A stretch of DNA of 64,000 nucleotides from VMCP01 sp964408945 (GTDB lineage Bacteria; Bacteroidota; Bacteroidia; NS11-12g; UBA955): contig CAYPBJ010000004.1 in assembly GCA_964408945.1 (NCBI GenBank), forward strand, positions 82,247-146,246. Direction: 5' to 3'. Under the pieces are notes generated by a model. The model saw only the letters and a program-made list of their open reading frames with translations, had not been told where the DNA came from and did not search any database. Position numbers and translations under genes: made by a program. Numbering within the stretch: position 1 is the stretch's first letter; each line of letters begins with the position of its first letter. Of this stretch, positions 16,632 through 25,971 are shown piece after piece.

Positions 16632-17843
16632 ATGGTAAATAATAGGATTAAAATAATGTTGGCCATTGGGGCAATCAATTTGTATATGTTGAGCGCCCTA
16701 GTTTGGTGGGCATTTGCATTGGTTCGTTTTCAAGAGAGAAACTATGAATCTCAAATTGAGAAGCTTGACCTTAAAAAGCAGCTCGTTGAGGTAAAAATTG
16801 AGAATTATTTGCTAGCACATCAAAATTTTAATCTTTCAATAATGTCGGATTCCCAAAAACTGGGGATTTCCAATGGAGATGTCTACAAAATCAATCAAAC
16901 CGTAGGAATTTGCGATTCAGTAAAAATTAAATCCATTGTAAATCAAGAGTTTAAAGATTTTCGTGTTTTTTTTGTGACAAATAGGCAACGAAATTATGTA
17001 GAAATTGGTCTATCTCTTCGTGAAGAGATAATACTAGAAGTAAACAACACCCTTTTAAATAAAAAGAAAGCGTGGATTTATGAAGGTATTACTCTTGGAA
17101 TCATAACTTTAATCATTGGAGGTGCGATGTTTGTATATGTAGATAAAATTCTTCGGTTAAATGCCCAACAAAATAATTTCTTGTTGGCAGTTACGCATGA
17201 ATTAAAGACACCCATATCTGCAGCGCGTTTAGCCCTTCAAACAGTTAAGAAGGATACATCATTAAAACTGCTACCAAAAATGTTGGAAATGGCTAACTCA
17301 AACCTACTGAGATTGTCAAATATGGTGGAGCAAATTTTGATGGCTACTCGATTCGAAAGCAAATTTGTAGATCCTGTTTTTTCCGAAAAAAATATTGGTG
17401 AGTTAATTCAAGAAGCCATCACCTCTTTAGAACTAACGGCTGAAAATAAAAGTAGGTTAATAACTAACACCCCTGATGGACTCATTGGAGAGGTTGATGA
17501 AAAAATGCTCAAAACGGTAATTAAAAACTTGATTACCAATGCATTTAAATATTCTGAAAACGAATCGGTAGTAGAATTAATTTTAACCGATTCAATGTCC
17601 CAGTATCAAATCCAAGTAAAAGACCAAGGTATTGGTATTTTAGATTCTGATAAAAAAAGGGTTTTTGAGAAGTTTTATAGAGTGGGTGAAGAAAAAACTC
17701 GTTCACAGCCGGGGTCTGGTTTAGGTCTTTATTTGGTCAAGCAAATTACCGAAATGCATGGCGGAAAAGTATCAATCCTTGACAATAAACCTCAAGGAAC
17801 CGTTTTTATTTTAAAAATCAACAAACAACAACAAACTAAATAA
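16632..17843 (+). CDS. Sensor histidine kinase (HisKA/HATPase_c)
   Basis: A 403-residue inner-membrane kinase. One membrane segment lies at about residues 8-30 and a second at about 150-172, enclosing a 115-residue periplasmic sensor region with no recognised domain. No HAMP domain is evident. The H-box has the phospho-acceptor His near 189 (Val-Thr-His-Glu-Leu-Lys-Thr-Pro). The N-box (Asn-Leu-Ile-Thr-Asn-Ala), Asp-Gln-Gly-Ile-Gly and Gly-Ser-Gly-Leu-Gly-Leu are intact. The ATG at 16632 is preferred over a TTG at 16626. The cognate response regulator follows 1 base downstream. Confidence 0.94.
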   Translation: MVNNRIKIMLAIGAINLYMLSALVWWAFALVRFQERNYESQIEKLDLKKQLVEVKIENYLLAHQNFNLSIMSDSQKLGISNGDVYKINQTVGICDSVKIKSIVNQEFKDFRVFFVTNRQRNYVEIGLSLREEIILEVNNTLLNKKKAWIYEGITLGIITLIIGGAMFVYVDKILRLNAQQNNFLLAVTHELKTPISAARLALQTVKKDTSLKLLPKMLEMANSNLLRLSNMVEQILMATRFESKFVDPVFSEKNIGELIQEAITSLELTAENKSRLITNTPDGLIGEVDEKMLKTVIKNLITNAFKYSENESVVELILTDSMSQYQIQVKDQGIGILDSDKKRVFEKFYRVGEEKTRSQPGSGLGLYLVKQITEMHGGKVSILDNKPQGTVFILKINKQQQTK

Positions 17844-17844
17844 T

Positions 17845-18543
17845 ATGAAGTCCCATCGAATTCTTTTGGTTGAAGATGAAGCAGATTTAGCAGAATTGAT
17901 TAGAATCAATCTCGAAATGGAGGGTTATAAAGTGGCTGTTGCCGGTCACGGAGCAATTGCTATCCAAAAGTTAAAATCTGAGAGTTTTGATTTGGTTATT
18001 ATGGATATTATGATGCCGTCTATGGATGGAATTACCGCTACTCAGCACATTCGATTGTCAAATAACGATATACCTATCATGATACTCTCTGCAAGCAATA
18101 GCAGTAAAGATCGAATAGGTGGTTTAAAAGCAGGTGCCGATGATTATTTGGCCAAACCATTTGAATTAGAGGAAATGATGTTGAGAGTGCAGAAGTTAAT
18201 TCGTAGAACCCAGCAAAACACTCCTAGATTAACTCTACAAGAATACAGCTTTGGTGGCAACACCATAGATTTCAATTCATACAGGGCCGTTGGGAAATCT
18301 GGTGAATTCAAATTGACCAAGAAGGAGGCTCAGTTATTGAAATTATTGATCGAAAAGAAAAATTTGGTTGTAACCAGAGAGGAAATTCTTAAAACTGTAT
18401 GGGGTTACACTGTTTTTCCAAGTACCAGAACTATTGACAACTTTATTCTGGCGTTTAGAAAATATTTTGAAGAAGATGCTAAAAATCCAAGGTACTTTTT
18501 AAGCCTTAGAGGTGTTGGATATAAGTATACTGAAGAAGATTAA
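17845..18543 (+). CDS. OmpR/PhoB-family response regulator
   Basis: A 232-residue transcription factor paired with the preceding kinase. The receiver has acidic residues near 10-11, the phospho-acceptor Asp54 (Val-Ile-Met-Asp-Ile-Met-Met-Pro) and Lys104 (Ala-Lys-Pro-Phe). The C-terminal winged helix (about 135-230) has the Thr-Lys-Lys-Glu-Ala, Arg-Thr-Ile-Asp-Asn-Phe-Ile and Arg-Gly-Val-Gly-Tyr-Lys-Tyr hallmarks. It overlaps the convergent flavoprotein gene by 4 bases. The target genes cannot be read from the sequence; the divergent FAD oxidase is a plausible one by position only. Confidence 0.95.
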   Translation: MKSHRILLVEDEADLAELIRINLEMEGYKVAVAGHGAIAIQKLKSESFDLVIMDIMMPSMDGITATQHIRLSNNDIPIMILSASNSSKDRIGGLKAGADDYLAKPFELEEMMLRVQKLIRRTQQNTPRLTLQEYSFGGNTIDFNSYRAVGKSGEFKLTKKEAQLLKLLIEKKNLVVTREEILKTVWGYTVFPSTRTIDNFILAFRKYFEEDAKNPRYFLSLRGVGYKYTEED

Positions 18544-19781
18544 TTCAATTTCGAAATAGCTCGAGCAGCAACTTCTGCTGTACTCCATGCTCCTTGGAAA
18601 TTAAATCCGCCAGTTATTCCATCGATGTCTAAAACCTCTCCGCAGGCATAGATACCCGATTGATTTTTAACTTCCATATTTTTATTGGAAATACTTTCTG
18701 TAGATATGCCACCTGCGGTCACAAACTCTTCTTTGAAGGTGGTTTTTCCTGAAATCTCAATCGGAAACCTCATTACATGTTCAGTTAGTCTGTTAACTAA
18801 CTTTTTATTTAGACTACTTCCTACTGAATTCAAATCAATTCCGCTTTCGTTCAAAATTAACTCCCATAACCTATTTGGAAGTTCAAATATGGAAATGTTC
18901 TTCCAAAGTTTCTTGGGATTGTTATCGATCTCTTTGTAAACCATTTCTCTAATTTCATCCTCTGTAAAATCACCCACCCAAGAAATAAGTACTTTGAATT
19001 TATAATGTTGATCAAATAATCTACGCGCCATCCAAGCACTCGTTTTCAATACTGCCGGACCACTAATTCCCCAATGAGTGATTAATAAAGGTCCTTGAAA
19101 CGCTTCCTTATCTCCCATTATTTTAATTTTACAATTGGATACAGAAACCCCTGACAGCGGTTTTAATTTATTCAAGTCTGATTTATCAGCATTGAAAGAA
19201 AATAGAGACGGTACAGGATTCACCCATTCAAAGGATGATTTCCAAATAATTTTACTCAAATCTGGAATTCCACCTGTCGCAATTACGATGTATTTAGAAA
19301 TTACATTAACTTTTTTTAAGTTTAATCTATCGTTAAATTCTTGATGAAATTGATTGTCAATACGGGTGAATCCTAGCCATTCATGATTTTTATAAATGTC
19401 GATTTTATATTTTTTGGCCAAATATTCAAAAAGTCCAGCAATTGTTTCCGATGAATTGGATGTAGGAAAAATACGTCCATCTGTCTCAATCTTGGTTTGA
19501 ACATTATGAGAGTGTAACCAATCAAGAAACTGATCTACCCCAAACTCCTGAAAAACTTTCTTTAAAAATGATGCTCCACGCGGATAGTTTGCAATTAATT
19601 CTGAAGTTTTACTGCAGTCATGGGTAACATTGCAACGACCGCCGCCACTAACCCTCACTTTTGTCAAGGTTTTCCCTGTTTTTTCAAAAATGGCAACCGA
19701 TAAATGGGGTGCGAGTTCCTTTATTCGAATGGCGCAATAAAATCCTGATGCACCACCACCAATGACAGCAACATCTATCAT
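18540..19781 (-). CDS. HI0933-like/BaiN-type FAD-dependent oxidoreductase
   Basis: A 413-residue flavoprotein of the HI0933/YhiN family. The N-terminal dinucleotide-binding site is Gly-Gly-Gly-Ala-Ser-Gly (residues 8-13), followed by the family signature Ser-Gly-Gly-Gly-Arg-Cys-Asn-Val-Thr near 46-54. The C-terminus carries Gly-Gly-Ile-Ser-Thr-Glu and Gly-Gly-Phe-Asn-Phe-Gln-Gly-Ala-Trp-Ser-Thr-Gly-like segments that complete the FAD site. The physiological substrate is not settled for most members. Its ATG overlaps the stop of the GT2 gene (ATGA), so it is the last gene of the lipoprotein-dnaE-GT2 run. Confidence 0.92.
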   Translation of the reverse strand: MIDVAVIGGGASGFYCAIRIKELAPHLSVAIFEKTGKTLTKVRVSGGGRCNVTHDCSKTSELIANYPRGASFLKKVFQEFGVDQFLDWLHSHNVQTKIETDGRIFPTSNSSETIAGLFEYLAKKYKIDIYKNHEWLGFTRIDNQFHQEFNDRLNLKKVNVISKYIVIATGGIPDLSKIIWKSSFEWVNPVPSLFSFNADKSDLNKLKPLSGVSVSNCKIKIMGDKEAFQGPLLITHWGISGPAVLKTSAWMARRLFDQHYKFKVLISWVGDFTEDEIREMVYKEIDNNPKKLWKNISIFELPNRLWELILNESGIDLNSVGSSLNKKLVNRLTEHVMRFPIEISGKTTFKEEFVTAGGISTESISNKNMEVKNQSGIYACGEVLDIDGITGGFNFQGAWSTAEVAARAISKLN

Positions 19782-20656
19782 GGATTGACAACTTTGTAGT
19801 TTTTGTATTCCCCAATTCGTTTTCCAGTGAATTTTTCAAACCAATAGAGAAAAAACGTTTTCAGGTTGAAGTTCTTTCTACTCACATCGAAATCAAATTT
19901 CCAATTGATTCGATTTATACGGTCTTTCATTATTTGCGGGTGAGTCTCTGTGAATTTAACCAAGGAGTCTATTCCTGAATAATTGAATTCTTGTTGTTGA
20001 TATACATTCTTTTGCATGTATTGATCGTCATGCCAAAGTCTATGAAATTGCTCTTGTTTTATTTGTTGTTCCTTGGGATGTTTAACCCAACCATAATGAA
20101 AAATACGAGCCTTAATTGGAACAACTTTTAATTTCTCATTTTGGATTGTTCTAAATCCTTGGGCATCTTTCCAGCTTTTAATTTTGCCCGTATTTTTAAT
20201 GATTCTGATTTCCTTTCTATACCAACGTCGAGAATCTCCTATATAATCATAACTTCCATAAAAGTGCCTGTAATTAAACAATAATCCTTCTATATTGGGG
20301 TTGTCCTTATGTTGAAGGAGTGCATTCTTTATTATGGGTATATCGTCCTCGTGGATGCATTCATCTGCCTGAATATAAAAACACCAATCTGAATCAGAAG
20401 ATACACCAGCTAAAGCTTTATTTGTTTCATCTGCAAGTACTTTCCCTCCAACTCTTAATTCATCATCCCAAATAGTGTCAATTATCTTCAGGTTGTTTAA
20501 TCCTAAATTAACGATGAATTCACGTGTTCCATCGTCTGACGCGCCAATTGCTACAACAATTTCATCACACAAAGGCTCTATTGATTTCAAAGATTCTCCA
20601 ATGGGATAATCAGCTTTGATCACATTACGTGCAATGGCAAATCCTGAAACCTTCAT
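19778..20656 (-). CDS. Family 2 glycosyltransferase
   Basis: A 292-residue GT-A enzyme. The N-terminus has the Ile-Val-Val-Ala-x-Gly-Ala-Ser-Asp-Asp-Gly-Thr pattern of the nucleotide-sugar site, and Tyr-Ile-Gln-Ala-Asp-Glu replaces the canonical DxD. The rest includes Trp-Tyr-Arg-Lys-Glu-Ile-Arg and Phe-His-Tyr-Gly-Trp-Val-Lys-His-Pro. It resembles family 2 enzymes that act on surface glycans; the acceptor is unknown. The ATG at 20656 forms a TGATG overlap with the dnaE stop; a TTG at 20659 would add one residue. It is oddly placed between dnaE and a flavoprotein gene. Confidence 0.85.
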   Translation of the reverse strand: MKVSGFAIARNVIKADYPIGESLKSIEPLCDEIVVAIGASDDGTREFIVNLGLNNLKIIDTIWDDELRVGGKVLADETNKALAGVSSDSDWCFYIQADECIHEDDIPIIKNALLQHKDNPNIEGLLFNYRHFYGSYDYIGDSRRWYRKEIRIIKNTGKIKSWKDAQGFRTIQNEKLKVVPIKARIFHYGWVKHPKEQQIKQEQFHRLWHDDQYMQKNVYQQQEFNYSGIDSLVKFTETHPQIMKDRINRINWKFDFDVSRKNFNLKTFFLYWFEKFTGKRIGEYKNYKVVNP

Positions 20657-23600
20657 CAAATTCTATCCTCCAATTGAAACTGAAACCTCACTTCCATTTC
20701 ATCCAATATCACTTGCACTTCTTCATTAAAATCAACTTTGAAATTCGATACTAAAGAGACCCCCATATCTTCGTCATAATCTTGAAAATGAAACCATAAT
20801 TGCACATTTCCAGGAAATTGTTCAAGTACATTAGAAACAGTTTGATGTTTTCCGTCAAAAAGCTCCTTGGGGTGCATGTATACATTCAATGCTCTAACCA
20901 ATGATTTGACATTAATATCTGCAATAAGTTTAACTTGATTATAATCAACTCTGGCTCTATTTCCATCAACTCCAGGTTTTACTGAACCGGTAATCCATAA
21001 GATGTAGTCTTGAGACAATAAGTTTTTGTTGTCAATATATTGCTTATTGAAAAATGCCAATTCTATGGTACCTGTGTAATCAAGAAAATTGATTTTTCCA
21101 AAGGGAGCACCTCTTTGAGTCATTGCTTCTCTGACAGAAGTAACAATGCCCATCATTTTGAAATTTAAAGGCTCATTCTGATCAACTGCTTGAGAAAATT
21201 CGCTGACAGGAGTGGGTTTTAGAACACTGTGTATGAATTTATATTCATCTAATGGATGTTTACTGAGAAATACTCCAACCAACTCTTCTTCAATTTTAAG
21301 TTCATCCATTAATGTAAATTTTTCAACTGCAGGAAGTTTTGGTTCCTGAGGAACCGTTGCTTCACCTCCGCCAAATAAACCCATTTGACCACTTTGTTTA
21401 TCTGCTTGAAGTTTTTGACCAAATTTAAGCGCTAACTCAACACCTATCAATCCATCATTGGCACTTGCCAAATACTGAGCTCTATGGTATCTTTGATCAA
21501 AATCAAACACTCCCGCTTTCGCTAAATTCTCCAAATTGCGTTTGTTTACAGCCCTCAAATTTACTCGTCCAGTCAAATCAAAAATGCTTGAAAAAGGGCC
21601 ATTTTTATCTCTTTCCGATAAAATTTCATCAACAGCATTTTCTCCAACTCCTTTAACAGCGTTCATTCCAAATCTAATTTCTCCATTTTTGGTAACGGTA
21701 AAGGCTGATCTACTTTCATTGAGGTCAGGTCCAAGTACTTTTGTACCCATTCTTCTGCATTCTTCCATATAAAAGGTGATTTTTTTAATATCACCCATAT
21801 TACTTTTCAGAACCGCTGACATGAATTGAGCCGGATAATGCGCCTTAAGATAAGCCGTTTGGAAGGCAATTACCGCATAACAGGTAGAATGGCTTTTATT
21901 AAACGCGTATTGAGCAAACTCTTCCCAATCCGAATAGATTTTATGTAACACTTTTTCGGGAAACCCTTTTTCTAAAGCACCTGCCATAAAGTCGGATTTT
22001 AATTCATCGATAAGCTGTTTGTTTTTCTTACCCATTGCTTTACGCAATACATCGGCTTTACCTTTAGAAAATCCCGCCAATTTTTGACTGAGCAACATTA
22101 CCTGCTCTTGGTAAACCGTAATTCCGTAGGTCTCCTTTAAATATTCTTCCATTTCAGGAAGGTCATATTCTACCGGTTTACGACCGTGTTTTCTATCAAC
22201 AAAATCTGGTATATATTTCATCGGTCCCGGCCGATAAAGTGCGTTCATTGCTATCAAATCTCCAAACTGCGTAGGTTTTAGATCACGCATATACTTCTGC
22301 ATTCCGGGACTTTCAAACTGGAAAATTCCATTGGTATCGCCACGTTGAAACAATTCATATGTGAGTGTATCTTCTAAGGGAATTTGATCTATATCAATTT
22401 CATCTCCAGTTGTTTCCTTTATGATTGCAATTGCATCTTTCAGAATTGTTAAGGTAGATAACCCCAAAAAGTCCATTTTTAGTAAACCCGCTTTTTCAAT
22501 CTGATTTACATCGTATTGAACCTGCATCCATGGCGAATCTTTTGATCGAGCCACTGGAACAACCTCGTCAATATCTTTGGGGGCTATTATGATTCCGCAA
22601 GCATGTACACCTGTATTTCTGACTGATCCCTCCAATTTCTCAGCATCTTTCAAAACCTGACTTGCGGCATCATTTGATTTATAAATATTCTGTAGTTCTT
22701 TGAGATTCTCAATTTCTTCAGGCTTCAAATTGACCGAATCGTCTTTTGCCAATTTATCTATATCCGCATGAAGCATGGTTTTTAAGTTGAGATTCCCAGG
22801 AACTAACTTGGTTAATCCAACTGTTTGATTTAGTGGATATTGAAGCACTCTACCTACATCTCTAATTGCACTTTTGGCAGCCATCGTACCATAGGTAATG
22901 ATTTGAGCAATTCTGCGTTCGCCATATTTTTTTGCCACATATTCAATGACGCGATCTCTTCCTTGGTCATCAAAGTCAATATCGACGTCAGGCATACTTA
23001 CACGTTCAGGATTTAGGAAACGCTCAAACAGCAAATCATATTTCACTGGATCAACATTGGTAATTCCCAATGCGTAAGCAACTAATGATCCTGCTGCAGA
23101 TCCGCGTCCTGGTCCTACCCAAACCCCCATTTTTCTTGCTGCAGATGTAAAATCTTGTACAATCAAGAAATATCCTTCGTAGCCCGAATTACAAATCGTA
23201 TTTAATTCAAATTTTAGACGTTCCTCTACATCGGTGGGAATTGCCCCCCCAAATTTTTGCTTACATCCTTCATAAGAGAGATGAGTGAGATAATCTTTTT
23301 GAGATAAAAATCCATCGGGAAGAATGTAATTAGGCAAAACTATATCTCGCTCTAATTCAGGACTTTGAATGGAGTCAATTAAACGATTGGTGTTATCTAG
23401 TGCTTCGGGAATATCTTGAAATAGTTTCTCCATTTCCGATTGAGTTTTAAAATAAAACTCTTCATTGGGAAAGCCAAATCTAAAGCCTTTACCTGATTCT
23501 TCATTCGTTGCCTTAGGAGTGGATTGAAACTCAGATGTATTTATACAGAGTAATATATCATGGGCGTTTGCATCGTCTTTTTCAACGTAATGTGAATCGT

Positions 23601-24237
23601 TTGTTGCAATGATAGGAACATTGTATTTTCGGGCAAATTTGATTAAAGTCTGGTTGATATCTTCTTGATCAATTCCAGTGTTGTCTATGTTGCAAAGATG
23701 ATGCCTTTGTAACTCCACATAGAAGTCATGCCCAAACATTTGGTGCCATTCACAGAAAATCTTTTCTGCTTCTTCTTCCCCTTTATGAATGATGGCTTGA
23801 GGAATTTCGGCACCTATACAACAAGAAGTTGCTATTAGTCCTTCACCGTATTGTTTCAATAATTCCTTATCAATTCGAGGATATTTGGAATAGAGTCCTT
23901 CCAAATAACCCAAGGAACATAGTTTGCTAAGGTTCTCATACCCTTTTTGATTTTTTGCTAAAAGGAGTTGGTGATAACGCTTGTCTTTTTTTCCTTGTCC
24001 GAAGGATTTTTCATGTCTATTTTCTACCAAATAGAACTCACAACCAATTACTGGGAGCATTCCCGCTTTAGTGACTGATTTATAAAAATCAAAGGCCCCG
24101 AACATATTTCCATGATCTGTAATGGCCATTGCAGGCATTCCATCGGCTTTTGCCTTTTGAACTAATTTATTTATTTCAGCCGCTCCATCGAGTAAGGAAT
24201 ATTGAGTATGAACGTGTAGATGCGAAAATTTAGGCAT
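20656..24237 (-). CDS. dnaE: DNA polymerase III subunit alpha
   Basis: The 1193-residue replicative polymerase catalytic subunit, slightly longer than the E. coli protein of 1160. The PHP domain opens with His-Leu-His-Val-His-Thr-Gln-Tyr-Ser-Leu-Leu-Asp-Gly (residues 6-18). The palm contains Pro-Asp-Val-Asp-Ile-Asp-Phe-Asp-Asp near 413-421 with the catalytic aspartates, then Met-Asp-Phe-Leu-Gly-Leu. The fingers, beta-binding region and a C-terminal OB-fold (about 1020-1100) are present. It is a DnaE1 type without a fused exonuclease, so proofreading would need a separate subunit not in this window. The lipoprotein gene ends 2 bases upstream; GT2 overlaps its stop. Confidence 0.98.
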   Translation of the reverse strand: MPKFSHLHVHTQYSLLDGAAEINKLVQKAKADGMPAMAITDHGNMFGAFDFYKSVTKAGMLPVIGCEFYLVENRHEKSFGQGKKDKRYHQLLLAKNQKGYENLSKLCSLGYLEGLYSKYPRIDKELLKQYGEGLIATSCCIGAEIPQAIIHKGEEEAEKIFCEWHQMFGHDFYVELQRHHLCNIDNTGIDQEDINQTLIKFARKYNVPIIATNDSHYVEKDDANAHDILLCINTSEFQSTPKATNEESGKGFRFGFPNEEFYFKTQSEMEKLFQDIPEALDNTNRLIDSIQSPELERDIVLPNYILPDGFLSQKDYLTHLSYEGCKQKFGGAIPTDVEERLKFELNTICNSGYEGYFLIVQDFTSAARKMGVWVGPGRGSAAGSLVAYALGITNVDPVKYDLLFERFLNPERVSMPDVDIDFDDQGRDRVIEYVAKKYGERRIAQIITYGTMAAKSAIRDVGRVLQYPLNQTVGLTKLVPGNLNLKTMLHADIDKLAKDDSVNLKPEEIENLKELQNIYKSNDAASQVLKDAEKLEGSVRNTGVHACGIIIAPKDIDEVVPVARSKDSPWMQVQYDVNQIEKAGLLKMDFLGLSTLTILKDAIAIIKETTGDEIDIDQIPLEDTLTYELFQRGDTNGIFQFESPGMQKYMRDLKPTQFGDLIAMNALYRPGPMKYIPDFVDRKHGRKPVEYDLPEMEEYLKETYGITVYQEQVMLLSQKLAGFSKGKADVLRKAMGKKNKQLIDELKSDFMAGALEKGFPEKVLHKIYSDWEEFAQYAFNKSHSTCYAVIAFQTAYLKAHYPAQFMSAVLKSNMGDIKKITFYMEECRRMGTKVLGPDLNESRSAFTVTKNGEIRFGMNAVKGVGENAVDEILSERDKNGPFSSIFDLTGRVNLRAVNKRNLENLAKAGVFDFDQRYHRAQYLASANDGLIGVELALKFGQKLQADKQSGQMGLFGGGEATVPQEPKLPAVEKFTLMDELKIEEELVGVFLSKHPLDEYKFIHSVLKPTPVSEFSQAVDQNEPLNFKMMGIVTSVREAMTQRGAPFGKINFLDYTGTIELAFFNKQYIDNKNLLSQDYILWITGSVKPGVDGNRARVDYNQVKLIADINVKSLVRALNVYMHPKELFDGKHQTVSNVLEQFPGNVQLWFHFQDYDEDMGVSLVSNFKVDFNEEVQVILDEMEVRFQFQLEDRI

Positions 24238-24239
24238 AT

Positions 24240-24779
24240 TTATTTATTGGCCTCAAATCCACCGTCATTATAAACATATACTATAGTATCCCCGCTTGTA
24301 CCGTCTTCTGTAAAATTAACGACCCAAGTGGGTTGATCTAATTTATATTCACCTTCTTCTTTTAACCAACCAGATTCATAATAGGCTTTGTATGGGCCGT
24401 GGAAATAGGATCCTCCAGTAGTTGGATCTAGCATTTTATCGAAGTGTGACATTCTTTGTCCATTTGGCCAATAGTTTTCTGTCCATACTTCTTCCGGACC
24501 CACGAACTTACTGACATTAAGCAGATATCCGGATTTATTATAAGTTAGATGATATTTCACCGTATCACCCAAATAATACCTTTGTTCTTGGAGGGTACTA
24601 TCTGGACGAAACGATTCATCGAGAATAACCTGACCTAATTTCACTAAACTATCAAGCGGGCGAATATCAAATTTATATGGCTGATATCTGGTTAACTTAA
24701 TATTTTCTTTGCAAGACAAAACACTGATTATCAATGTAAAAATTGCAAACAATTTCCATGTTTGTTTATGAAATTTCAT
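24240..24779 (-). CDS. Lipoprotein with MORN-variant repeat, ahead of dnaE
   Basis: A 179-residue predicted lipoprotein. The signal peptide ends in a lipobox-like Val-Leu-Ser-Cys (Cys near residue 23), so the mature protein should be lipid-anchored in the envelope. The C-terminal half has a MORN-variant-like repeat (Tyr-Glu-Ser-Gly-Trp-Leu-Lys-Glu-Glu-Gly-Glu-Tyr), preceded by Tyr-Trp-Pro-Asn-Gly-Gln, a weaker copy. The function is unknown. It is the first gene of the dnaE run, with 2 bases to dnaE, and may simply supply the promoter. A 13-base promoter-region motif at 24781-24793 also occurs upstream of ald. Confidence 0.75.
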   Translation of the reverse strand: MKFHKQTWKLFAIFTLIISVLSCKENIKLTRYQPYKFDIRPLDSLVKLGQVILDESFRPDSTLQEQRYYLGDTVKYHLTYNKSGYLLNVSKFVGPEEVWTENYWPNGQRMSHFDKMLDPTTGGSYFHGPYKAYYESGWLKEEGEYKLDQPTWVVNFTEDGTSGDTIVYVYNDGGFEANK

Positions 24780-24780
24780 A

Positions 24781-24793
24781 GATGCAATTTAAT
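24781..24793 (-). promoter_or_regulatory. Promoter-region 13-mer of the lipoprotein-dnaE run
   Basis: ATTAAATTGCATC on the minus strand lies 1 base before the lipoprotein ATG. The identical 13-mer occurs at 27169-27181, 3 bases before the ald ATG. It contains TAAATTGC, a variant of the TAnnTTTG box. Confidence 0.35.
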
Positions 24794-24879
24794 CATTTGG
24801 GTTGGTGGAAACATTCAGTTTTATTCTCAATTTGTAAACATTGATAGGGTTACCCGAGAATGAAGATTATTTTCGTTGA

Positions 24880-25971
24880 GTGATATTATCGCATTTACGT
24901 TTACATCAATTCAAAAACCACGAAAATTCATTATTTGATTTTTGCGATAAAATCAATAGTATTAGTGGTCCAAACGGAAGTGGCAAGACCAATATCCTAG
25001 ATGCAATTTACACTTTATCAAATACAAAATCTTACTTCAACCACATTGATCAGCAACTCATTCAATTTGGAAAAGACGAATATTCTTTGAATGGGAAGTT
25101 TCGCAACAATGAGTCAGATTCAAATTTGGACTTCCAAATTTTATTGACACTTCAAAACAAGAAGAAGTCGTTAAAGAAAAATGGCAAGCCTTATTCTCGG
25201 TTATTGGAGCATATTGGAACCATTCAAACTGTTTTTATTACTCCCTATGATATTTCACTTGTTTTCGAGGGATCTGAAGAACGAAGAAAATTCATTGATT
25301 TCACTATAAGTCAGATCAACAAAAACTATTTGTTCGCTTTAGTTGAATACCGAAAGTATCTAGATCAAAGAAATGCTTTTTTAAAAAACAATTTTGGAAG
25401 AAATATAGACTCTTTAATTCTGGAAAGTTTTGATGTGAAAATTAGCCCCATTGCCGATGAAATTCATAAAGCAAGAAAAGCCTTTATCGCTGAGTTTACA
25501 CCTTTATTTGAAGAAAACTATAAATTCATATCAGAATCAAGTGAAGTTCCGCAAATTGATTATTTATCGCCACTAAGCAATAAATTAATGTTGAGTGTTT
25601 TAGAAGAAAATAGAAGCACTGATATTCTCAGTCAAAGAACTGGATTAGGAATTCACAAAGACGACATTGAGTTCTTATTAAATAGTCAGCCATTAAAGAA
25701 ATTCGGATCACAGGGTCAAATTAAAAGCTTTGTTATTGCTTTAAAAATTGCTCAATATCAATATTTCAAAGAAAATAGCCAGCAATATCCCATTCTATTG
25801 CTTGATGATATTTTTGAAAAGATTGACGCTCAAAGATCCCAAAAACTAATGGAAAGAATGTGTTCGAATGAATTTGGTCAAATCTTTATAAGTGATACTC
25901 ATTCCGAGAGGATAATAGACCATTTTAATCCCTTTAATGTTGATCAAAAACATTTTACGTTAGTTAAATAA
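24880..25971 (+). CDS. recF: DNA replication and repair protein RecF
   Basis: RecF is an SMC-like ATPase that with RecO and RecR helps load RecA at gaps. The 363-residue protein has Walker A Gly-Pro-Asn-Gly-Ser-Gly-Lys-Thr (about 30-37), an arginine-rich Gly-Ser-Glu-Glu-Arg-Arg-Lys-Phe segment, the signature-like Ser-Gln-Gly-Gln region and Walker B Ile-Leu-Leu-Leu-Asp-Asp-Ile-Phe near 305. The start must be GTG at 24880: a TGA lies directly before it in frame, and the next residues align with usual RecF N-termini. A near-consensus box TATTTTCG ends 4 bases before it. Its 3' end overlaps ald convergently by 12 bases. Confidence 0.95.
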   Translation: MILSHLRLHQFKNHENSLFDFCDKINSISGPNGSGKTNILDAIYTLSNTKSYFNHIDQQLIQFGKDEYSLNGKFRNNESDSNLDFQILLTLQNKKKSLKKNGKPYSRLLEHIGTIQTVFITPYDISLVFEGSEERRKFIDFTISQINKNYLFALVEYRKYLDQRNAFLKNNFGRNIDSLILESFDVKISPIADEIHKARKAFIAEFTPLFEENYKFISESSEVPQIDYLSPLSNKLMLSVLEENRSTDILSQRTGLGIHKDDIEFLLNSQPLKKFGSQGQIKSFVIALKIAQYQYFKENSQQYPILLLDDIFEKIDAQRSQKLMERMCSNEFGQIFISDTHSERIIDHFNPFNVDQKHFTLVK

